64,000 nt of DNA from NCBI GenBank assembly GCA_014529385.2, contig CM043955.1, positions 150,923,640 to 150,987,639 on the forward strand. Direction: 5' to 3'. Under the pieces are notes generated by a model. That model was not told where the DNA came from. It was given only the letters and a program-made list of their open reading frames with translations, and did no database searches. Source of the DNA: Adiantum capillus-veneris. Its lineage: Eukaryota > Streptophyta > Polypodiopsida > Polypodiales > Pteridaceae. The position numbers and the translations under genes were made by a program. Positions 22,961 through 35,405 of this stretch are shown here, one piece after another (position 1 is the stretch's first letter; the number at the start of each line of letters is the position of its first letter).

Positions 22961-25900
22961 CATATTCTACACATTTTAGGAAACGTACATGTGTGCATCC
23001 TTCATGCACATTAAAGAATCCTTGAGAAGTTGATAATGCTCCACATTAATTATGTTTAGAATATGGAGCCTGCAAAGAGAAGGGAAGAGTGTGTACAAAA
23101 ACTTGAAGGTATTCTATATCAACTGTCGATCTCCATGGTGGTGTGTTTGAGCTAACAAAGGACAAGAAGAAATCAAGAAGCACACAAGATAGGCCCAATA
23201 AAATTTTTATTAGTGGTAGTAAAATGAGGCATCTACTTTTGAGTTGCTTTGAATCCAAAAGACCTCAAGCATGCTTGCATGTGGAAATCTCTTGAAAAAT
23301 TGGTTAAGCTACTTGAAAAAGAAAAACTAACATATGATAAACTCTCCATCTCAATACTTTCACACCCTAAATGGTTGATGCCAGGGGGAAACACACATAA
23401 TACATTACACGATGGGCCTAATACTTAATCTCTACGTTGGAATTGTTTGTTGTTAGCTTCTCAGCTGACAGGATCCAAAGAAAGAGAATAAAAAGGGACG
23501 CCACTCGTTTTTTAAAGCCAATTGATTGTATTAAACCCCTTTGTATTACTGGGAAATCGCACAAAGTCCAAAGCCATTGTAATATTATTGATTGCCAACA
23601 AGTCTAAAGGGGTTGAGGGCCTCAAAGTTTGTAATTATATGCAGTTTTAAAGCTTTGTATTGAGCCCAAATAGCTAGGAATCCATTCTTTGAACCTTGGC
23701 TAAGGTATAAAAGCCAAATTTTGTAATTAAAACCTAAGTTTTTGGATAATGAAATTAAGCGTTTGCTAAAGAAGCTCAACGTGAGTCTACTATTTCTTCA
23801 ATTCCTGTGTGTCTCTCTTGTACAATGTTGCACTGCTATTTTGAGCATACCAATGCGTTTACACGTTGAAGCTCTTCCATTTAACGTAAGTTTCTTGTGA
23901 TGAGTGTGTTTTTAGTTGTGCTGTCTACGAGCTGTTTTTGCTTCCTATACACAATACACACACCAAAACTGGTTTTTGACATTAGGAATAGGTGGAGCAC
24001 ATCTAGAAGAAGCCGCAGAGTGCTTTGGATGCCAAAATTGACTGACCTAAAATAGGCTATTTATCTTATGCGAGATTTTCTCCAAGTGTCAGAAATGACA
24101 TTTGAGTACACGAGAGCATTAAGGATACTCTGCTCATACTATGCATAAACTTTTGTTGCATTTAGAGACTCGTAGCTATGCCAAATCATTGGATCAAGCT
24201 TGCGGTAAGGACAATAGATTTTGATGTCTGACACACATTTAAGACTGAGATAGGTAGGAGCGGCTTAGACTTGGGTTTTTTGAGAGATAAGCTATCTCTT
24301 GTAGCCTCCATGCACTAGTCAGGTCAGCTACATCCCACGGATTTACAGTTTTTATGTTTGTGGTTCTTGCTTTACTAGCATCAATATGGTGAGGCTTGGC
24401 AACGGGCCGACATATCGTTGCCGGGGACGAGGCAACCTAAGCATTCACTTGAATTTCCATTACTTCCTCTAGTTTCGGCTAGAGTAACACATTTTTTACT
24501 TTATCACGGCTGAGAGGTTCTTGAGAGTAGAGATACTTGGTAAGAAACTCGGGAGCATTATTTTAGTAGGACAGATTAGGTGAAGGATCCTTGAGACTAG
24601 CTAGTGGTCAATAAGGGTATCACCTAAGTAGGATGTAGAGATTTGAGATTGAAAGTTGAATTTTCCACTTTTTGTACTCTTTTTTCATGTTGAGTAGGAG
24701 TAGGGTAAGTTGAAATCCAATTGCATATGATGTAAGGTGCATTAAAGAAAACAAAAAAAAAATTGTCAAATCGAGATAGACAGGGGGTATCTAAGATTGA
24801 TACTGGCAAATTGGACTTACAAGGTGGTAGATCAACTTGAGTAGACTACTTCCTTTGATTTTGGAGACATTTGGATCACTAAAACACTTGGTCAAGCCCA
24901 AAAGTTAAAAAAACCAAAGACTTCAGAGAAAATCAACAAGGAAAAGCCAATCAGTCTAAAACTTGAAACCACAGTGTGGATAAATCCTAAAACTTATGGG
25001 AAAATCAATTTGTGAAGTAAAAGGTGAAAAATATCAAAACCTGGTAGAAATTTATCTTCAGCGTGCTGAAGATAGAACTCTCTCTAGAGGGGAAATTTTG
25101 CCAAAATTTCAACTCACAGGGTCTATTTATACCATAATACAACTCCTAAGCAAGTTTCATCAAATCTGGAGCTATGTAACGATGAAAACACTGGGAAAAC
25201 CAGACTATAGGATCACAAACAGTGATAAAATAGTTACCCAAACTTTGTGAAACTCACTGTACAAGCTTGAAATCACATATAGAATCCAACCCAAGTCACA
25301 TTGGCAAAAAATATGCTGAAATAGAGGATGCGGAAGATAAATCTCTCACCAGAAAAGTAGTTTTGTCATTTTGACACCACGATTGACTTTGGCAAGTTGC
25401 GGAGACTCTAGTTGTGTGATAAAGGTTGAAATAGACCCCACAAATAGGTGTAGCCATCTTAAGCGCGCCTAAGATGAAACTGAGTAAAATTTCACTTTTT
25501 TGCATATAGGGTCTATCTGGCACTAGGAAAAGAAATTTTTGTATATTTTGTGACTTAGGATTGACAAATTGTGGAATCACATACGGCTTTAAGTGTTTTT
25601 GTGTAGGGAATTGCACCTTTGTTAAGGACAAGAGAGCAAACAGCAAAAGCATTGCGTTTGAAATCAAAGTCAACCTTCTAGGTTTGAAGTATCAGTTCAA
25701 TTAAGTTGTGTAAGTCCATTTATGAACCTAAGATCTGGTAGAGTTTTGGGAAACTTGATTGACTTAAAGAGAATAGGAGTAGAGCGTCCATTGAAGAGAG
25801 CGTAAATCGAGGGAGACCATTATAAACTATTGCAAAAGAAGTGCCAGATAGTTATTCCGATTCAAGCTCAGACATGTCTTCTTATTCAACTCAATGAGGA

Positions 25901-26439
25901 ACGTGACCTCTCTCAAGGTCACGATCCATGTACCCCACTATCAGAATGCATTGAAACTTGGCACACAGGTCCATCACAGCCTCTCGGTCCCTCTTATGTG
26001 GCTTTCATGTAGTTCAATTCCCTTTAGATTAACAAGCACATCTAGAATTTTTTCAAGACCAACAAGTACAAAGCCCAGATTTGTTTGGACCCAAATGAGG
26101 AGTTTGTAGTGAGGATAGATGACCATACCATTGATTTTTAAGAGGAGGTTACGGCAAACAAACAAGACGACCTTTATGTAGACCAAAATGGAGTACAATA
26201 TCGCAAGATACAAGACCCTGATTTTATGGATAAATGGGGATTAGAGGTTGATATTCTAATACCAAATAAGGCTATAAAGGAGGGACCTTTGATGTTAGAA
26301 TTAGAAGGGTATGAGTTGGTAGATGCTAAACCATTGAAACGCGTCCCCACCGGTAACCCACATCTTGGAGTTTCTTGTTGGGAAGAAAACAATATTACAA
26401 ATTTGGTATGGACTAGTCACCCATGCTAGATTAGGATAA
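22961..26439. other. About 3.5 kb with no identifiable feature
   Basis: AT-rich sequence. Open frames up to about 125 codons occur (for example the complement of 25296-25673), but none shows a known motif and composition does not favour coding. There is no repeat partner inside the window. Parts may be untranslated or LTR sequence of the flanking decayed elements. Confidence 0.4.
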
Positions 26440-26448
26440 CTGACGTCC

Positions 26449-28398
26449 TTGAAAATCGTGTATATTTTTAAGATCAAGGAAAAGGGATTAGTAAAACTTC
26501 TCGCTCATCTCTTTAGGGATTGGTACAACAGTAATTTTGTTATGATGACTGTGAAAGAGATTGAACAAAATAAGTGCCAGGGACACTCAGTCCGTGAAGT
26601 GATCATCGAAATCATACAGGCAGTCGATCGGGATGTGGATCCAAATGCTAGAACCAATGATATCATGGCCAATCAAAGAGGAAGCACATCAAGGAGTAGC
26701 CACCTCAATGATGGCAACAAAAAAAGAAAGGAAAAAACCACCTATAAAAGGGGAGGAATGAGTGACATGAGGACGAGAAGAGGTCCACATGAATCACACT
26801 GACCAAATAGCTGGTTTGAGGGATTAATGGGAGAAACATTAGCTAGAAGGGAGAGAGAAGGTGCTGTGAATACAATCGTAGAGTTAGACCAACAAATTTT
26901 CAAAAGTGGGTTAAAAAATATAGCTGGTCAAGGGATTTGTATGACCATTTGGCCAGCTTCAGATAGGTTTTTAGAGCTGAGTGCATAACACATAATTTGA
27001 GGGATTTGGGATGACCTTGGAGGGCAAAGTTTTGACTTGGTTCCATACCGTACCTACTAGATTGATAACCGACTTACCAACTTTGGCCATGATATTTGTT
27101 GCTACTTGTTCTAAAATAGGAATAAAGCATAATACTGTGGCACAAATCTATAGTTTCAAACAAAAACAAGGAGAAACTATCTGAGATAGCGTGAGTCAAA
27201 TGAGGCAGTATATAGACAGATGCCCAGAGTTGGAGATTCCAACCAAGGAAAGACTAGTCTCACTGTTTCTAGAGGGGCTATTAAACAAATATTTGCATGC
27301 TATTTTGTATAGAAAAAAAATACATGACTTGGGAAGCATGCAGTCTAGATGCAATTGACTTGATGATATTTGCAAGATCTATAATCAGGAAAGCAAAGCT
27401 AAAGATACACAAAAGCGATCAAACCACATCCACTGTGCCAGCACAAGTAGGATCAGTTGATGCATCGTCTGCCAATGCTATAGAAGACATGCTTAAACAC
27501 AAGAACAATATGATGATCAACATGCAAAGGATGCCGATGCAAGCCCCAGTGCAGGAACCAAATTAGGGACAACCTATGGGACAACAAAGGTAGCTAAAAT
27601 GGTGCACCATTGAAGGAAATGGAAAAATCATGAGACAAATGAGTGATACTACAAGCCTAAATATGATGGAAATGTTGAGTATGTGCAAATAAGTCCACAA
27701 GGGCAACCCATGTATAGATACATGCCAAATATGGCACCCATGCAACGATCACCCAGGAATGTGGAGAGACCACAACCAGTATTGGGTTAGCAACTACCAC
27801 TTCCATGGAATAGATCTATACCAATCAAGTACATGGTGTTTGAGGAACAAACGGAGGAATAGGTGCTAGTACCCATTACTCCATACCCTGAAACTAGTTC
27901 AGTAACAATGGGATAGAAGAAGAGTGGTATAACCAACCTACTCCACTCCCTATGGAGCGGATGTGTCAAGCACCCATTGATACAACACTTGTTTACTTTA
28001 TTGCAAACTAGGGGGCAAGACCACCTATAGTCAAGCCAATGCCCAAACAAAAAAATGGAAATTGTCATAACGGTGGAGCGGATGACCATTGTAAAAATTA
28101 CTGTCCTGAACCGGATAAGAATGTGAGACCTATAGAGGCATATTGTGGAGCATACGGATGCAAGGGTGGACACTTTCCTAAAGACTTTCCTAGGAATCTG
28201 ACAAACAATGGAAAGACTACCATAAACATAGTTCAAGTGGTGCCGAGTAGTTCATCAGAAGGAGAACCGATAATTCTTGTTCGAGTGATGATTAGTGCAC
28301 AAGCCAAGCAAAACAAACAAAAAAATGCAAATGGATCTTATAAATTCAACAATTCAAAAACTCTAGGAAAGAAAGATGCAAAGATACAAACTCAATAG
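26449..28398 (+). pseudogene. gag: Gag remnant of fragment 2
   Basis: The capsid core is at 27011-27330, where LEGKVLTWFHTVPT, FKQKQGETI and QYIDRCPELEIP followed by LFLEGLLNKYL are typical of a Ty3 gag domain; an in-frame TGA at about 27182 breaks it. A Met- and Pro-rich linker follows. At 28039-28200 two Cys-rich patches (CHNGGADDHCKNYC and CGAYGCKGGHF) look like decayed zinc knuckles. Upstream frames at 26449-26802 are highly basic at their end and are probably Gag N-terminus, though I cannot prove it. Confidence 0.6.
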
Positions 28399-28660
28399 TC
28401 AACAATTAAACCTGACGGAAAAGAACTATACAACCACAGAAAGAGAAGGTCTTGGTATGGTGTATTCAGTCAAGAAATTTTGACATTACTTGTTCGCTAA
28501 CAAGTTCTTCTTTTTTGTAGATCATCAAGCTTTACTCTATTTGGTGAATAGACCATGCAATACAAGTAGGATAGTAATTTATCATCTTACTTGAATTTGA
28601 CTTCATAGTTGTAGTTTAAAAAAGGCACTGCGGGCACATCACTTGTCAAGACTCACCACG
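28399..28660 (+). pseudogene. RNase H remnant of fragment 2
   Basis: Begins abruptly after the Gag region with QLNLTEKNYTTTEREGLGM, VDHQALLYLVNRPCNT and a degraded HHLSRL end, all homologous to element 1 at 10640-10900. The jump from Gag to mid RNase H shows a deletion of protease-1 and RT at about 28395. Stops and frameshifts are frequent. Confidence 0.75.
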
Positions 28661-28748
28661 AGGGAAGTACCTAAAAAGGGTAGACGATGACTTACTGGAT
28701 GCATATCTGTTCTCTGTGGAAATTATTCCAAGATGGTCATAAGATCTT

Positions 28749-30360
28749 GTGTCCTTAATGACTATAGCACAAGTGGATTCTAAAATACCAATTCCTATTA
28801 CACCACAATTGATTGAGCAATCAGCCCTATATCAATTGGTGCGTGGAATATTGTATTGCAAAAACAAGGATGGAATCATGGTCTTGTGCATTAATCCTGA
28901 GGAGCAAGAAGCCTATTTGAGTCAAGATCATACCACAATCGTAGGTCTACATTTTGCACGGAATCAAACCCTACAAAGATTAACTTGGTTGGGTGTTGGC
29001 CTACCATGCAGAGAGATGTTCATCATCACGTGAATGATTGCCCTCAATGTAAAGAAAAATCCGCCATACCCCATGCCATATTATTCCATATTTCAGTCAC
29101 ACCACAGGGGAGTAGATACCTTTGGTAGAGTATCTGACTAATAGAATATTCCTAGAAGACATGAGTAAAAGATGAAAAAGAGCAATAGAAACTGACACAG
29201 TCAACTATACAATGATTGGAAAATAGCTCTATTGACAAGGGAAAGACTGATAGCTTGGACTGTGTGCCAATGAAGAGGAGTATCTTCCTATTTTGGAACA
29301 AGTTCACGCAGGTCTAGCAGGGGGTCACTTCTCTCATGAAATCACAGCCAATGTCGTATTGATGGTAGGCATTTGGTGGCCAACTTTATTTGTGGATACA
29401 AAAGAATTAATTCAATAATGCAATGCATGTCAACAAGCAAAGATGCTAACGAGAATGGATAACATACCACTACGACCTATGATGGGAACACACATATTTG
29501 CTAAATGGGGTATAGACTTTGTAGGTCCAATACAGCCACCCGCTTTAAAAACTAAGGCACAATATATTATTGTGGCAACAAATTACTTAACTTAGTGGGC
29601 TGAGGCACGAGCCACTAGGAAGAATGATGCTAGAACCACTGTTGCATTCCTGTACAAATGCATCTTTTACTAGATACAAATTTCCTATTGAGCTTGTGAG
29701 TGATCGCGGATCGCATCTCCTCAATGAGGTGATATAATATCTACTAGATGAGTTGGTAATCCACAACAAATTTTCACCCTATCACCCTCAAGAAAATGGT
29801 CAAAGCAGAATATACAAACAAAATTATGAGCTCTGTATTAACCAAAATTGTTAGTTTAGGCAAAACGGACTGGGAAATACATCTTCACTCTGCCTTGTGG
29901 GCTTATTGAGTTTCCTTCAAAACGGCTTTGAAAATGACTCCTTTTAATTTGGTCTATGACCTGGATGCAATATTTCCAATGAAATTCTTATTACCCACAC
30001 TCAGAGTTTCAACTGAGTGGGAATGGAAAGAACATGAGTTGTCAGAAGAACTCATGGAATTAGAACGCCTAGATGAACAGAGTTTAGTGGCCATTGTCCA
30101 CATAGACACCCAAAAAAAAAGTTGTTTGACTCGCATTTGCTGATTGAAGTTTTTAAAGCAGGAAATTTAGTCTTAGTATACTCGTTGAAACAACATATAC
30201 CCAAGTTCAAGAAAAAAAGATATGGTCCTTTTGTCATGAAGATGTTTCACCAAGTGGGGCCGTCAAGTTAGCCACCGTAGATGGAGAAATAATGGAAACT
30301 TGGATAATTGGATGTCGACTCCATAAATACAACCTTACCTTGACTAATGAACTTCTATAG
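28749..30360 (+). pseudogene. Integrase of fragment 2 with two zinc-binding domains
   Basis: First HHCC-like unit at about 28850-29065: CINPEEQEAY, H-x6-H (DHTTIVGLHF), then after a one-base shift WPTM and CPQC. Second unit at about 29250-29440: ANEEEYLPIL, QVHAGLAGGHFS, WWPTLF and CNACQ. The core follows with WGIDFVGP (first Asp) and a decayed second motif near 29700 and third near 29800. The C-terminus is at 29928-30360. Element 3 has the same double arrangement, so the duplication predates their split. The enzyme is inactive because of many stops. Confidence 0.75.
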
Positions 30361-30549
30361 AGAATGCATCATGCATCCAAGGAAAGGAATCTTAAAAGAC
30401 AAAAAGTTATTTAGGAGGCTTAATAGGAAGTGCACATTTGAGTTCTAAAACAAAAAGCTGCAAGACAACCTGTTCTCCAAGCTGTACCACTCAATACTCT
30501 CCAAATTTAACCCTTAGCAGAGGATGAGGTTGATACTGAGGACAAGTGG

Positions 30550-31400
30550 ATGGATGGTCTTGATATGTTGATACCGAAGACAAGTGGATGGATGGTCTTG
30601 ATACGTGGAATCAATGTGAATGTGGATGAGGATTACAAAGTCAAAGCTTTAGCAGATACACGAGTCCAAGTCAATGCGGTCAACTATTCCACTTATCACA
30701 AAGAAACTACTCAACCACTTGAGTATTGTCGAGCCAAGGGACGCAACAAGAGAGTCACTCCAACTTTAGGGAAGATTATCTTGAATATTATAGTTCATGG
30801 ATTCTCTTGCCCGCGTACTTTCATATGTATAGCAGACGAACACATGAATAAGGACCTAATATTAGGTGCTCGGTGGATGAGAACCCACAAAGAAATTCAT
30901 GATTGGGATGCTAGAATTTTGGAACTCACACTCAAAGGAGGACAACTAAAAATACCAATTGCGAATAGTAAAGAGGAATGGAAAGAAACTCTTGGTGATT
31001 TCCAATCAAATAAGCATGAGTCATCAGCCACAATTATAAGTATAGCTCCATTAAAGACTTGTTCTACTCAGCTATGTAGGGAACCATGCAAGTTTGGATA
31101 CCCAAAAGTCAGCTTGTCAACCGACCTCAACAAATCTGGGTGCCCAAAAGATTGCTATACATCTCCAACAACCCTAAGGAAAAGCCATGGTACCCACCTT
31201 CTCAACAGAAACTACCACTACTAAAGATGAACTGGATATGGAAACCAAAGAAGAAATGTACAACTCAGAGCAAAAGACCAAGTGCCTAAAGCAGACATGT
31301 TAAACTCTATGGGTACAAAAGACCCCACCACAACTCAAAACCAACCTCCATCAGGTAAAAGTGGATACCTAAAGTCAAACCACCCACCACGATTGAAACC
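30550..31400 (+). pseudogene. Post-integrase retropepsin-like ORF with W-x-P-K motifs, fragment 2
   Basis: The frame 30550-31224 contains ALADTRVQVNAVNY followed about 60 residues later by ADEHMNKDLILGARWM, a retropepsin pattern in which the Gly of D-T-G is Arg. A second frame from 31086 encodes VWIPK, IWVPK and WIWKPK within 60 codons, and KWIPK occurs again near 31360. The segment QIWVPKRLL resembles QIWVSKRKL of element 1 and QIWIPKKRL of element 3. The two frames overlap, so a frameshift separates protease-like and repeat parts. A 22 to 25 bp unit is also duplicated just upstream, around 30545-30600. Confidence 0.65.
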
Positions 31401-31680
31401 ACCGGTTCTAGTCATCACACAGCAGATGGTGCAGGTTTCACCATAAAAGAACGTGCTCAATTGTTGTAGGGCTTACTGTTCAAGAGAGTTCAATCACAAT
31501 ATACTTTGCCATTGGAAACCCTTGAGTGCAATACTCAAGATTCACCTCTTGCACAAGATAGCGTGTTCAATTGCATTAACATCAATAGCATTATAGGGCC
31601 AATTAGTGCCATGCATAGACACAACTTTATAACCTACACACTGCACAACCACGATACTCTGTCATCCCAAGCGATCAACA

Positions 31681-31697
31681 AAAGGAGGGGGGGGGAA
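31681..31697 (+). promoter_or_regulatory. Polypurine tract of fragment 2
   Basis: AAAGGAGGGGGGGGGAA directly precedes TGTTAGATGATC at 31698, the expected PPT-LTR junction. A second G-run at 31739-31747 is less well placed. Confidence 0.75.
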
Positions 31698-32749
31698 TGT
31701 TAGATGATCAACTAATAAGAGCCAGAGAAAATTCAAAGAGGGGGGGAGACAATCTGAAAATGGACAGAAGCATATGAATTTGGAAGAGATAAGGGCAATG
31801 TTTTGAACTAATTGTGTGTTAACGTACGATCTTTCTTGAATAGATTAGTCAATTTCCCTAATAACGAGATGAATGGGGAATGCAATAGGATAACCCCTCG
31901 GTATGTGTGTATATTGTACATAACTACCAAAAGCCATAAATAATGCGGTTTTTACTTATATTGTGTGTTTTCTAACCAAGATTAAGCAAAAATGTTAGAA
32001 TTGGATTTCAACTTCAATAACAGAATCTTGAAGTTCAGTGGAACAACTAGATATTTTTTGGGGCAATTCCGATCAAAAAACTCGATGACCACTCCGACTC
32101 ACTAATCATTTGGAACACATGTAGAAAATAGGTCCATGGATGTCATTTTTCTGAGATTTTTGATCCGGGAGTACATTGTAAGGCCTAGTAAGCTCATTAG
32201 GTAGGCATTGGAAGGGGGGTATTGAAAAAGTCTAGGTATGTATAGTCCCTTGGGCCATTTTCCATCTCATTTTCATTCTAGCCTTTAGAGAGAGCTCTAG
32301 GTTGTGGATTTTGGCGACATTCCACGCTCTCCTATGCCTTGTTTGTCGATTCTTACTCCCTGTTGGACGGATACGCCGCGACGGACGTCAGCACAGCGAG
32401 AACTCATCTAACAAGATTTGTCAGCTAAGGACGAAGCTCGACCCGCAGGCGCGTGGAAGCAAGTATAATGTGTCAACCTACACTCGACCGACTCTTAACT
32501 AGTTCCTACAGAGGTCTCTACCCAATGTCTTAGTCACAGTCTTCAAGAGTGCATAAGACGAAACTTCCTACAATGCTTTCTAGAGCCTAACACCCATCAA
32601 ACAATCTCGAAACACCACAGAACTTGAAGGACACCCTACTATCACCAATAGGTCGCTCTCCCTAAGGTCTATGAACCAAAACCCCAACCCAAAACACCCG
32701 GTACAAAATCACGTAGGATGTCTGGCCGAAATTTGCAGGTCTCCGTTTC
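31698..32749 (+). repeat. LTR start of fragment 2 and adjoining unassigned sequence
   Basis: TG at 31698 should begin the 3' LTR of fragment 2. Its end is not visible because no second copy exists here; a GA-rich stretch near 32285 and GC-richer sequence from 32330 may be R/U5. The last part, up to 32749, is the left flank of element 5 and continues at 42683. The motif CGTAGGATGTCT at about 32713 is shared with the tandem repeats at 46863-47457. Confidence 0.4.
32745..32749 (+). repeat. Target site duplication GTTTC, left copy (element 5)
   Basis: GTTTC directly precedes the LTR-initial TG at 32750 and is repeated exactly at 42678-42682. Confidence 0.92.
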
Positions 32750-33568
32750 TGTAAGGTCTCTGACCCCGATCAAAAGGAACACCCTTGTACCATGAAATAA
32801 TCATAATGGAATAAGTTACTATTTTTAGCATTTTTCCAGATTCTGTCAGTGCCATGATGTTTAGAATGTTATAAAGCTTCAAAATGTGAATTAAAATAAT
32901 TTTTTGTGAAAATTTTCTTTTAAAAAAAATTTCTCGTACATTATACCTATTCCTAGCCGAAAATCTCTATGACTACTCTCTAAATTCTCCTTATTCGTAC
33001 TCTATTATGTAATCATCATTCCATAGCTGAATTATCAGCCATTCTTCACTCTCGATTAATGATTAGAGCATAATTATCAGAATCTTCTCTCTCTAGATAG
33101 CATAGTAATTAATTGGTAAGCTAGTATTTGTGCAGATTGAAGAGAATCACTATTGTAATCACTCATTAACATTGTAGATTAATTGAATTCATTTCTCTTA
33201 TGCATTAAGACGTAATTAAGGAGAAATTAATCCGTCAATAAGTCTCTAAGAATTGGTTTTTCCTCACACATATGCATAGGGTAAATCTGCATCATCTAAT
33301 TACTAGGAAATAGTTTAATCATACTTAATCCAATTCTCTGGTAATTCCAATAGTGAAATCCTAATTATTCTTGATCATGTAAGCCGAATAATTATCTTAG
33401 ATCCGGTTCCCATAGGATTATGTGCCATCCTTAATGATTGCTTTATGAAAGAAATCTAGACTCTCATATAGGAGGGATTAATTGATGTCACTAATCTACC
33501 CATTGGACTGTTATGATGCATGTGAACCTTAGCTCTTTCTCCAAGATAATCATTTAAAGTAGTGAGAA

Positions 33569-33709
33569 ATGGCCCCGGTTAAGAGGACGCGCTTCGGTGG
33601 TGCCCATGATCGCGAGGCAGGAACGAGCAATGTCAACGGGAAGGGGAAGGCTCCCATGGAGCAACAAATACCGGCCATCTCACGGGCCATCGATGAAGAA
33701 GTGGAAGAG
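33569..33709 (+). CDS. gag: Putative first Gag exon inside the LTR of element 5
   Basis: ATG at 33569 opens 47 codons beginning MAPVKRTRFGG and ending in the acidic IDEEVEE, basic first and acidic last as in many Gag N-termini. The exon stops before GAG|GTAGAT, a reasonable plant splice donor, in phase 0. The acceptor at 35647-35648 leads in frame into the Gag body, which has no ATG of its own at its start. The right LTR has the same ORF at 41459 with four or five amino acid changes and no stop. Without splicing the ORF ends at 33737 after 56 codons. Evidence is structural; no transcript was seen. Confidence 0.55.
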
Positions 33710-34001
33710 GTAGATCATATTTTTATTCAAGTTGTGTAAATTAACATTGCATACGCTAGCTAGGAATGCTCATATCCCCAAACATGTTGGAGAAATCCAA
33801 CGGAAACCTCGGCATTGAAATCATTGTACATTAAGTTCTAAAGTAGGAAGGTAATGTTTGATGGGTATGCTGTTTGCAATAGGAAAGAATGTCTGCTAGG
33901 AAAAATTTAGCTCGGCATGTTCATTTTATTTCCAATGTTGAATCAGTCCTGACCCCCCTACTGATCACAGGGGGCAGAGTTCCTCGTTAGGGCTCTTGAA
34001 T

Positions 34002-34120
34002 CCACGACTTGCTTTTTATGCGGTGGATACCCACGACTTGCTTTCTATGCGGTGGGAACCCACGTCTTGCTTTCTATGCGGTGGGAGTGTCCATGACGTG
34101 CTTTCTATGCGGTGGACATA
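34002..34120 (+). repeat. Four tandem copies of a 29-31 bp unit in LTR
   Basis: The unit is built on CACGACTTGCTTTCTATGCGG followed by TGG and a variable end; four copies occur in each LTR (second set at about 41892-42010). Variation between units matches between the LTRs, so the array predates this insertion. Confidence 0.88.
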
Positions 34121-34789
34121 CCTAGTTGTATGGGCAGCTAGGCGACAACGGGAGGAGTGAACTCTCGCTGGAGGGGGGATGTTGTACCTCCAGAACATTG
34201 GAATTTTTATGAATAAGTTTGAGTAGAATTTTTACTAGAATTCTGTCTTGGTGTTGTTTGCAATACTGGTTGAAGGGCTGTTTTAACGAACCATGTGATT
34301 CGGAATTAAACAAGGAATATTTATGTTGAACAACCTTTGTGGTAGTAATTAGGTCACACGATGAAGTGTGAGTTTGGGGGTGGAAAGTGGGGGCTTGGCT
34401 CAGGTTGCCAATGCCTACGAGATGGGTGGTCCCGATTGGTCGGGAACTCTCTGTCCCCATAGTGCTTACTCGATATTGGTATTACTCATTACCCCTAGAG
34501 CGGCGAATCCTTGAGAGTACGTGCCTCTGAAACATGGGGAAAAAGGCACTCGGGGTTTCTCTCCTCTTGGAAGGTGGGTCTTAGGATCGCTAGATAGTTA
34601 AGTACGCTTCCCCTGCGAGGTGGAGCTAGATCTCGTTGCTAGTAGGCTCGAACTCGACTCACTATGTGATGAGAGATCGTCCGCTAGTTGAACCCTGAAC
34701 CATTTTGTTTGCTTCCGCTATAGATCTAGTGGCCACCAGGTTTACCATCAGATCCGTTGTTTGATACGACGGGGTGGGGACCTCACACC

Positions 34790-34801
34790 TGGTATCAGAG
34801 C
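34790..34801 (+). promoter_or_regulatory. Primer binding site, initiator tRNA-Met, element 5
   Basis: TGGTATCAGAGC starts two bases after the LTR terminal CA and is the classic complement of plant initiator tRNA-Met. Confidence 0.93.
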
Positions 34802-34997
34802 CTAGGTTAGGCTGGGAAAATAAAGTCGTATTGTGTGAACATTTAAAAGGAATTGAAAGTATATAGGTAGTTGATCCGAATTCCTTGCATTGGTGTTGCA
34901 AGAAGACCCCGTGCTCGAATATCGGAAGTTCCAAGTGTTTGGGCTTATTTATGAGCAATCTCGAAGATTCCCTGTTTACCAGTTCAGGCGAGATGTC

Positions 34998-35405
34998 ATG
35001 GAGATACTGTTGAAGGCTTATACGCCACACTCCACTCACATTGACAAAGCATGGGAACTTGATTGGACATTTCCAGGAGGGGTTTACTACATCAATGCTT
35101 GGAAGCTAGGGCGCCTGGCTACCGACTTGAAGAAGATACGTTGGGGAGAAGACTTGAGAGTGATAGAGATATTCTACTTGGTGCCCACACGATTGGACCA
35201 GATTGTTTCGGGCAACTCCAACCAAACCATCAACGACTGGCTCTTGGAGAAGGTCACCAATGTGATTCTAGCAAACCGAGTCAAAACCTTTGGATTATTG
35301 AAAGCGGAACTCCGGCCCAATATCTTAGTTTATTATCCCCTCAAGAATGTGTATAAGAACTATTACACGAATGAAGTAGTGCATCATGTCAATACCATCT
35401 CCTAG
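34998..35405 (+). CDS. Unidentified ORF between PBS and Gag of element 5
   Basis: From the first ATG (34998) the frame gives 135 codons; it is open from 34875 without ATG. The protein is balanced in composition, with aromatic and charged residues spread evenly (AWELDWTF, YYINAWKLGR, LNDWL-like INDWLLEKV, ILVYYPLKNVYKNYY), which looks like real coding sequence rather than chance. I do not recognise the family. It lies inside the putative Gag intron and could be a captured host exon or an extra element gene. Confidence 0.4.
   Translation: MEILLKAYTPHSTHIDKAWELDWTFPGGVYYINAWKLGRLATDLKKIRWGEDLRVIEIFYLVPTRLDQIVSGNSNQTINDWLLEKVTNVILANRVKTFGLLKAELRPNILVYYPLKNVYKNYYTNEVVHHVNTIS

Larger units (their letters stand above)
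26440..32290 (+). mobile_element. Fragment 2: decayed Ty3/gypsy element
   Basis: Recognisable in order: Gag capsid, degenerate knuckle, RNase H, duplicated integrase zinc-binding domain, integrase core and C-terminus, a post-integrase retropepsin-like ORF with W-x-P-K motifs, PPT and an LTR start. Protease-1 and nearly all of the RT are missing. It is related to minus-strand element 3, with which it shares the duplicated zinc domain, and more distantly to element 1. The left boundary and LTR end are undefined. Confidence 0.75.
32750..34787 (+). repeat. 5' LTR of element 5 (internally deleted)
   Basis: Starts TGTAAGGTCTCTGACCCC and ends GGGGACCTCACA. Compared with the right LTR it lacks the sequence between two AAAAATTTCT direct repeats (40073-40082 and 40815-40824 in the right copy), about 740 bases that include the best TATA-like motif. 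The junction here, near 32920, holds an extra A/T-rich filler of about 17 bases. Confidence 0.93.

Noticed and set aside
25296-25673. Minus-strand frame of 125 codons
   Set aside because: No recognisable motif, no neighbour context, and AT-rich composition; could be chance.
34002-34120. CRISPR-like array (four ~29 bp repeats)
   Set aside because: Units are directly adjacent without unique spacers, lie in a plant LTR, and are duplicated in the other LTR.
34122-34460. Minus-strand 112-codon frame repeated at 42012-42350
   Set aside because: Its repetition only reflects the two LTRs of element 5; it has no recognisable domain and overlaps LTR regulatory sequence.
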